NCBI RefSeq assembly: GCF_006543045.1
Contig: NZ_RBZW01000058.1
Location: forward strand, 1-64,000
Length of the DNA stretch: 64,000 nt
Direction of reading: 5' to 3'
From: Salinadaptatus halalkaliphilus
Lineage (GTDB): Archaea; Halobacteriota; Halobacteria; Halobacteriales; Natrialbaceae
How positions within the stretch are numbered: the first letter of the stretch is position 1; every line of letters begins with the position of its first letter. A program made the translations under genes and the position numbers. The notes below the pieces were generated by a model. That model was given only the letters and a program-made list of their open reading frames with translations, was not told where the DNA came from and did no database searches. Positions 60,340-64,000 of the stretch are shown here, in pieces.

Positions 60340-60750
60340 GTGCGACTCCTGCAGTATCCGGGCGACGCCACCGGATCCGATGGGTCGGCCGACGAGGGTT
60401 CGGAACGGACCGCCAGCGACGGGACCGTGCTGGCGACGGACGTCGACGTCGCGGACTCGTTCGTCAGTCAGACCCGCGGCCTCATGGGAAAACGGAGGCT
60501 GCCCGACTCCTACGCGCTCGTGTTCCGGTTCGATACGACGAAAACCCGCGACGTACACATGCTGTTCGTCTTCGTCTCGCTCGACGTTCTCTGGATTGCA
60601 GACGGGGTTGTCACGCGCGTCGAGCGACTCCGGCCCTGGCGCGGATTCGCCCGCGAGGAGGCAGATTGCATCGTCGAACTCCCCGCAGGCACCGCCGACG
60701 GCGTCGAACCTGGCGATCGAATCGTCCTCGAGGACGAGACAACGGCCTAA
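60340..60750 (+). CDS. DUF192 family protein
   Basis: A 136-aa protein with the DUF192 core: TDVDVADSFVSQTRGLMGKRRLPDSYALVFRFDTTKTRDVHMLFVFVSLDVLWIADGVVTRVERLRPWRG then FAREEADCIVELPAGTADGVEPGDRI. The family is a beta-barrel of unknown role, in bacteria often secreted. GTG 60340 (MRLLQYPGD) is chosen because a TTTTTG element lies about 30 nt before it; GTG 60301 is an alternative. It follows gdh by 54 nt. Confidence 0.85.
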   Translation: MRLLQYPGDATGSDGSADEGSERTASDGTVLATDVDVADSFVSQTRGLMGKRRLPDSYALVFRFDTTKTRDVHMLFVFVSLDVLWIADGVVTRVERLRPWRGFAREEADCIVELPAGTADGVEPGDRIVLEDETTA

Positions 60751-60821
60751 CGTTGCTATGGAGTCCGCATCGTGCCGGACCGGCGGATTTAAGTCAGGGT
60801 GGTACAATAGCTTGAGATACA

Positions 60822-60908
60822 ATGGCACGAGATTCCGTCTCGACGCCGGACGAGGATAGAGGAAGTCGGGGCAACCCGGCTGGATGCGAAATTCAGCGAC
60901 GAACGTAG
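60822..60908 (+). promoter_or_regulatory. Leader region of the LeuA/CimA-like gene, with a short ORF and hairpin
   Basis: TTTAAG at 60788-60793 predicts transcription from about 60817. The first ATG in the message (60822) opens a 28-codon ORF, MARDSVSTPDEDRGSRG..., that ends in TAG before the enzyme frame. A seven-pair stem AGTCGGG-GCAA-CCCGGCT, with a GNRA loop, lies at 60864-60881. The LeuA-like frame starts 16 nt after this ORF, at TTG 60925. The set-up resembles a leader-peptide or structured leader that could control translation or transcription. Confidence 0.45.
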
Positions 60909-60924
60909 TCGCAGTTCATTACTC

Positions 60925-62457
60925 TTGCCTGTACACAACTCCGCCGCACAGACGATTCCATCGGATCGTACCGTCCGCCTTCTCGACACCACGCTTCGCG
61001 ACGGCGAACAAGCCCCCGGAGTCTCGCTTTCCCCCGACGAAAAGGTCGAGATCGCCCGCGGACTCGAGCGCGCCGGCGTCGCCGTCATCGAGGCCGGCAG
61101 TGCCTGTACCGGTGCGGGCGAACGCCAGGCCATCTCGCGAGTCACCGACCTCGACCTCGACGCCCGCGTCACGAGTTTCTGCCGAGGTATGAAAGGCGAT
61201 GTTGACCTCGCACTCGAGTGTGGCGTCGACGGCGTCCACATCGTCGTTCCATCGAGCGACCGTCACGTCGAGGAGAAAGTCGGCACCTCGCGAGGGGATA
61301 ACCTCGAGACGACCGCCGACCTCGTCGAGTACGCCACCGATCACGACCTCTGGGTCGAGGTTATCGGCGAGGACGGCTCCCGAGCCGACCTCGACTATCT
61401 CGAGCGACTGGCCGCAACGTCGCTCGAGGCGGGCGCCGACCGGTTCTGTTTCGCCGACACCGTCGGTCACACGGGCCCGGAACATACTCGCGAGGCCGTC
61501 TCCCGACTCGCCGAACTCGGTCCCGTCAGCGCTCACACGCACGACGACCTCGGGCTCGGCGTTACGAACGCACTCGCGGCCGTCGCCGCCGGCGCAGACA
61601 TGGTCCACTGCACCGTCAACGGCCTCGGCGAGCGCGCCGGCAACGTCGCTCTCGAGGAGGTCGCAATCTCGCTGTCGCACGTCTACGACGTCGAGACGCT
61701 CGAACTCGAGGAGTTGTACGATCTCGCCCAGATCGTCTCGCGGGCGACGGGTGTCCAACTCGCGCCGAACAAGGCCGTCATCGGCGAGAATGCCTTCACC
61801 CACGAGAGCGGAATCCACACCGACGGCACGCTCAAAGACGACAAGATGTACGAACCCTACGCGCCCGAAACCGTCGGGCGCGAACGCCGGCTCGCACTTG
61901 GTAAACACACCGGTCGCGCGGGCGTCGCCGCGACGCTCGAGGAACACGGCGTCGAGGCCAGCGAGGACGAGGTTGCCGAAATCGCCACCCGCGTCACGGA
62001 ACTGGGCGATCGCGGTCGGCGCGTGACCGACGCCGATCTGCTCGCGATCGCCGAGGACGTCGCCGGCGACGACCGCGAACGGGTCGTCGAACTGCGCGAT
62101 CTCAACGCGACCAGCGGCGGCGCCGTCCCCACCGCGAGCGTCCGCCTCAAGGTCGACGGCGAGGAACGCGTCGCCAGCGGCACCGGCTCCGGCCCGGTCG
62201 ACGCCGCCGTCTCCGCCGTGCGCCAGGCGCTCGGCTCGATGGCCGACGCCGAACTCGAGTCCTACCACGTCGACGCCGTCACCGGCGGTACCGACGCCGT
62301 CGTGACGGTCGAGGTGACGATGGTCCGGGACGACCGGTCGGTGACCGTCGCCAGAAGCGAGGCCGATATCACCCACGCGAGCGTCGAGGCGATGGTCGAC
62401 GCACTCGATCGCTTGCTCGCGACCGAATCCGAACCGCTCGCGCCGGCCGACGACTAA
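60925..62457 (+). CDS. 2-isopropylmalate/(R)-citramalate synthase family enzyme
   Basis: A 510-aa acyl-CoA Claisen condensing enzyme. LLDTTLRDGEQAPGVSLSPDEKVEIARGLERAGVAVIEAGSA is the catalytic start, HTHDDLGLGVTNALAAVAAGADMVHCTVNGLGERAGN holds the metal HxH. A C-terminal regulatory domain follows (ASVRLKVDGEERVASGTGSGPVDAAVSAV), as in LeuA and CimA. The choice between isopropylmalate, citramalate and homocitrate is not decided by sequence. It starts at TTG 60925 or at RTVRLLD, since the ATG-started frame of the leader is different. Its TAA stop abuts the family B element at 62457. Confidence 0.85.
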   Translation: MPVHNSAAQTIPSDRTVRLLDTTLRDGEQAPGVSLSPDEKVEIARGLERAGVAVIEAGSACTGAGERQAISRVTDLDLDARVTSFCRGMKGDVDLALECGVDGVHIVVPSSDRHVEEKVGTSRGDNLETTADLVEYATDHDLWVEVIGEDGSRADLDYLERLAATSLEAGADRFCFADTVGHTGPEHTREAVSRLAELGPVSAHTHDDLGLGVTNALAAVAAGADMVHCTVNGLGERAGNVALEEVAISLSHVYDVETLELEELYDLAQIVSRATGVQLAPNKAVIGENAFTHESGIHTDGTLKDDKMYEPYAPETVGRERRLALGKHTGRAGVAATLEEHGVEASEDEVAEIATRVTELGDRGRRVTDADLLAIAEDVAGDDRERVVELRDLNATSGGAVPTASVRLKVDGEERVASGTGSGPVDAAVSAVRQALGSMADAELESYHVDAVTGGTDAVVTVEVTMVRDDRSVTVARSEADITHASVEAMVDALDRLLATESEPLAPADD

Positions 62458-62565
62458 TACTGTTGGACAGAACTATTCAACGATCGGTCGCAGTACTGCG
62501 GCCGTCACCGTAAGGACGGCCGCGAATTCGCGACCGACGTTTCACTGACTTCTGTCCGACAGTAT
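62457..62565 (-). mobile_element. MITE-like element, family B, 109 bp (right copy)
   Basis: The exact inverse complement of 55282-55390 over all 109 bases. The inner edge touches the stop codon of the LeuA/CimA-like gene; the outer edge runs into the yihY N-terminal half on the minus strand. Perfect identity over 109 bp with inverted orientation makes these two copies a ready substrate for homologous inversion. Confidence 0.85.
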
Positions 62566-63075
62566 GAGCACCGTCGCGACGACGCCGCCGACGATGACCG
62601 AGATGCTCACGCCGATGACCCCCACAAGCACGACGCCGACGACAACCGTCGCGGTCACGAGAAGACCCTCGAGAAGCGTCACCACCGTCACCGTCGTCGC
62701 CGTATCGACGTACGACTGCTGTTTTCGACCACCGTAGACGTCGGTGAAAGCGCTGTTGACCGCCTGAAACAGCCGCACGGCACTCCAGGCGAAGATCACG
62801 ACGGCGAGTATCGCTGCCCCCGTGCGGTCGACGCCGGTTGCACCCTCGAGTCCGCCGTCGGTCAGCGTTCCCTCGAGCCCGGCCGCACTCTCGATCGCCG
62901 ACAGGAGCGGCTCGAGTGCGTCGGCGAGTGTGACGGCGACCAACGCGAGGATTGCTAGCGGAACGAGCGTGTTGAACCCGTGGTAGGCCAGCCCCGCGGA
63001 TTTGACGCTGATCTGTCGCTCACGGGCGACGGCGGCGACATCGCGAACGAACGCGAGCAGCCTCGAATCGATCAT
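62566..63075 (-). pseudogene. N-terminal half of YihY/BrkB family protein
   Basis: Reads MIDSRLLAFVRDVAAVARERQISVKSAGLAYHGFNTLVPLAIL, the amphipathic start and A-x-x-Y-H-x-F-N-x-L-x-P motif of the YihY/BrkB family. It then has AILAVVIFAWSAVRLFQAVNSAFTDVYGG and two further helices ending GVVATVL. The frame continues into the element (ILSDRSQ) and stops at TGA (62542-62544). The missing C-terminal helices are at 55391-55736. Family role is uncertain (membrane protein, formerly mis-called ribonuclease BN). Confidence 0.85.
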
Positions 63076-63145
63076 GCCGGGGTGACGACAGACTGTCGGA
63101 TAGCGCTTGGGCCGGCAACTGGCCGTTTCGACTCGTCGAGACGGC

Positions 63146-63352
63146 CTACTCGTCGTGGACGATGCGTTGGACGTGTCCGACGACGCCGTTTTTCAGCACT
63201 ACTTCGGGGCCGTCGGGACTGTCCTCGTAGATCGTCCCGACCTCGCCGACGATCGGTTCGCGCTCGGTCGATTGGACGTCCTGATCGCCCTGGACGACCT
63301 CGACGGTGATCCCCTGTCGGAGTTCCTCGGCAGTCGGCCGTTCGTTCGACAT
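63146..63352 (-). CDS. DUF2196 (YwbE-like) family protein
   Basis: A 68-aa protein: MSNERPTAEELRQGITVEVVQGDQDVQSTEREPIVGEVGTIYEDSPDGPEVVLKNGVVGHVQRIVHDE. It resembles YwbE-type proteins (GxxVxIVxKxDQxTGxxTxGxVxxILTxSxxHPxGIxVxLxxGxVGRVQxI), a small beta-rich fold of unknown role. ATG 63352 is a standard start. It is 70 nt upstream of the yihY fragment on the same strand, so they may have been an operon. Confidence 0.78.
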   Translation of the reverse strand: MSNERPTAEELRQGITVEVVQGDQDVQSTEREPIVGEVGTIYEDSPDGPEVVLKNGVVGHVQRIVHDE

Positions 63353-63528
63353 ACCTCGCAGTGAAACAGACGGCGAAAAACGTCGTGCCTGCATTCGAGG
63401 GCAGCGCTGGCCGTTGGACGGTGGCTCGACCGCGCGACTCGAGACCACGACAAGCAGTCACGAACGTGGTGATTCCAGGTCTTGTCGACGATCGAAATAC
63501 CCATAGTTACGGAACAGTGGGTATCGGT

Positions 63529-64000
63529 ATGAACCGCGCGGAGAAAGCCGCCCTCCAGTTACGTGCCGTCGACGTGTTGCAGATGTTGAAAGAAACCCGA
63601 ACGTACGACGAACTCGCCGACGAGACCGGCCTCCCCGCTGGCGATCTCAACCGCTACGTCAACGGACACGTCCTGCCGGGAACCGATCGCGCACGCGAGG
63701 TCGTCGAAGATCTCGGGAAGACCGCCCTCGCGGCCGAACTCGAGGCGCGGCTTCGCGTCGACGACGAGGGATACGTCGACAACACCGACACCGTCTTCGA
63801 CCAGCCGTTGCTCGATCTTGCCGCACCCGTGGTCGCAAACAGCTTCGCATTCGATCGTCCGGATGTCGTCCTCACCGCGGCGACCGACGGTATCACGCTC
63901 GCAGCGGCACTGGCGAGTTACTACGGCATTCCCTGTGCCTACGCGAAAAAACGCAAGGAAACCGCCGTCGAGGAGTTCATCGAGGCGCGCGAACGCCTCG
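63529..64000 (+). CDS. gfcR: Transcriptional regulator GfcR (partial)
   Basis: The first 157 residues are present; the window ends inside the gene. MNRAEKAALQLRAVDVLQMLKETRTYDELADETGLPAGDLNRYVNGHVLPG is an HTH domain. The rest (FDQPLLDLAAPVVANSFAFDRPDVVLTAATDGITLAAALASYYGIPCAYAKKRKET) is the start of a phosphoribosyltransferase domain. This is the orotate-phosphoribosyltransferase-like GfcR family, known in haloarchaea to activate genes of the semi-phosphorylative Entner-Doudoroff pathway. The PRPP-binding region lies beyond the edge. Confidence 0.9.
   Translation, partial: MNRAEKAALQLRAVDVLQMLKETRTYDELADETGLPAGDLNRYVNGHVLPGTDRAREVVEDLGKTALAAELEARLRVDDEGYVDNTDTVFDQPLLDLAAPVVANSFAFDRPDVVLTAATDGITLAAALASYYGIPCAYAKKRKETAVEEFIEARERL

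Noticed and set aside
55391-63075. The two yihY parts as two separate small genes
   Set aside because: Each has only half of the family's helices, they are complementary, and both end exactly at identical element copies.

Overview
The window is chromosomal DNA of an extremely halophilic archaeon. The evidence is very high GC, proteins loaded with Asp and Glu, very frequent CTCGAG, TATA-like boxes about 25-30 nt before start codons (leaderless transcripts), and many haloarchaeal families: Bat-type HTH regulators, a HEWD-family protein, ThiR, GfcR, RadB, Mch, CofD, the CobN/chelatase pair and archaeal L11. The CTCGAG bias and gene content suggest Natrialbales (Natrinema/Haloterrigena-like), which is inference. 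Genes are dense on both strands. I see no prophage, CRISPR array, rRNA or complete insertion sequence; there is one tRNA, tRNA-Ser(CGA).

Layout. 1-6.5 kb: a possible transposase 3' end, a zinc-ribbon miniprotein, an MFS carrier, ATP-type PEP carboxykinase, a secreted acidic repeat protein, HEWD, CutA and L11. 6.5-16.3 kb: glycosyltransferase, ThDP enzyme, UbiA-family membrane enzyme, DsrE protein, ATP-dependent DNA ligase, lipoprotein, membrane protein and a GCS2-type ligase. 16.6-32 kb: CofD (F420), a Dus-like protein, a GTPBP1-type GTPase, Mch, RadB, uridine kinase, Pth2, DsbA-like lipoprotein, Dcd, MBL hydrolase, cold-shock protein and regulators. 32-39 kb: two low-complexity acidic/hydrophilic proteins, PyrB-PyrI, a RAD55-like protein without a P-loop, and an NCS2 permease. 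39-47 kb: a cobalamin block (AAA/VWA chelatase subunit divergent from cobN-cbiC-cbiE). 47-53.4 kb: TrkA, ThiR, MaoC, PEP carboxylase and tRNA-Ser. 53.5-64 kb: an Fe-S protein, a split yihY gene, a large PAS/GAF Bat-type regulator, glutamate dehydrogenase, DUF192, an isopropylmalate/citramalate synthase-like enzyme and the start of GfcR.

Metabolically, PckA, Ppc, Gdh, GfcR and the LeuA/CimA-like enzyme suggest active carbon and nitrogen flux around PEP, oxaloacetate, glutamate and branched-chain amino acids, with pyrimidine (pyrBI, udk, dcd) and cofactor (F420, C1, B12, thiamine regulation) functions.

The most notable non-coding content is two families of small palindromic elements. Family A (about 50-195 bp, termini close to TGATACGGATTGCTGTA and its inverse) lies next to genes and in five cases supplies the TGA stop codon of its neighbour; a sixth case is a solitary left end after the gdh gene. 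Family B is MITE-like (terminal ATACTGTCGGACAGAA). Two 109-bp copies at 55282-55390 and 62457-62565 are base-for-base identical inverted repeats. The N-terminal half of a YihY/BrkB gene lies outside one copy and its C-terminal half lies inside the other, so the roughly 7-kb segment between them has evidently been inverted. A 51-bp B relative is nested inside an A element at 16448-16498.
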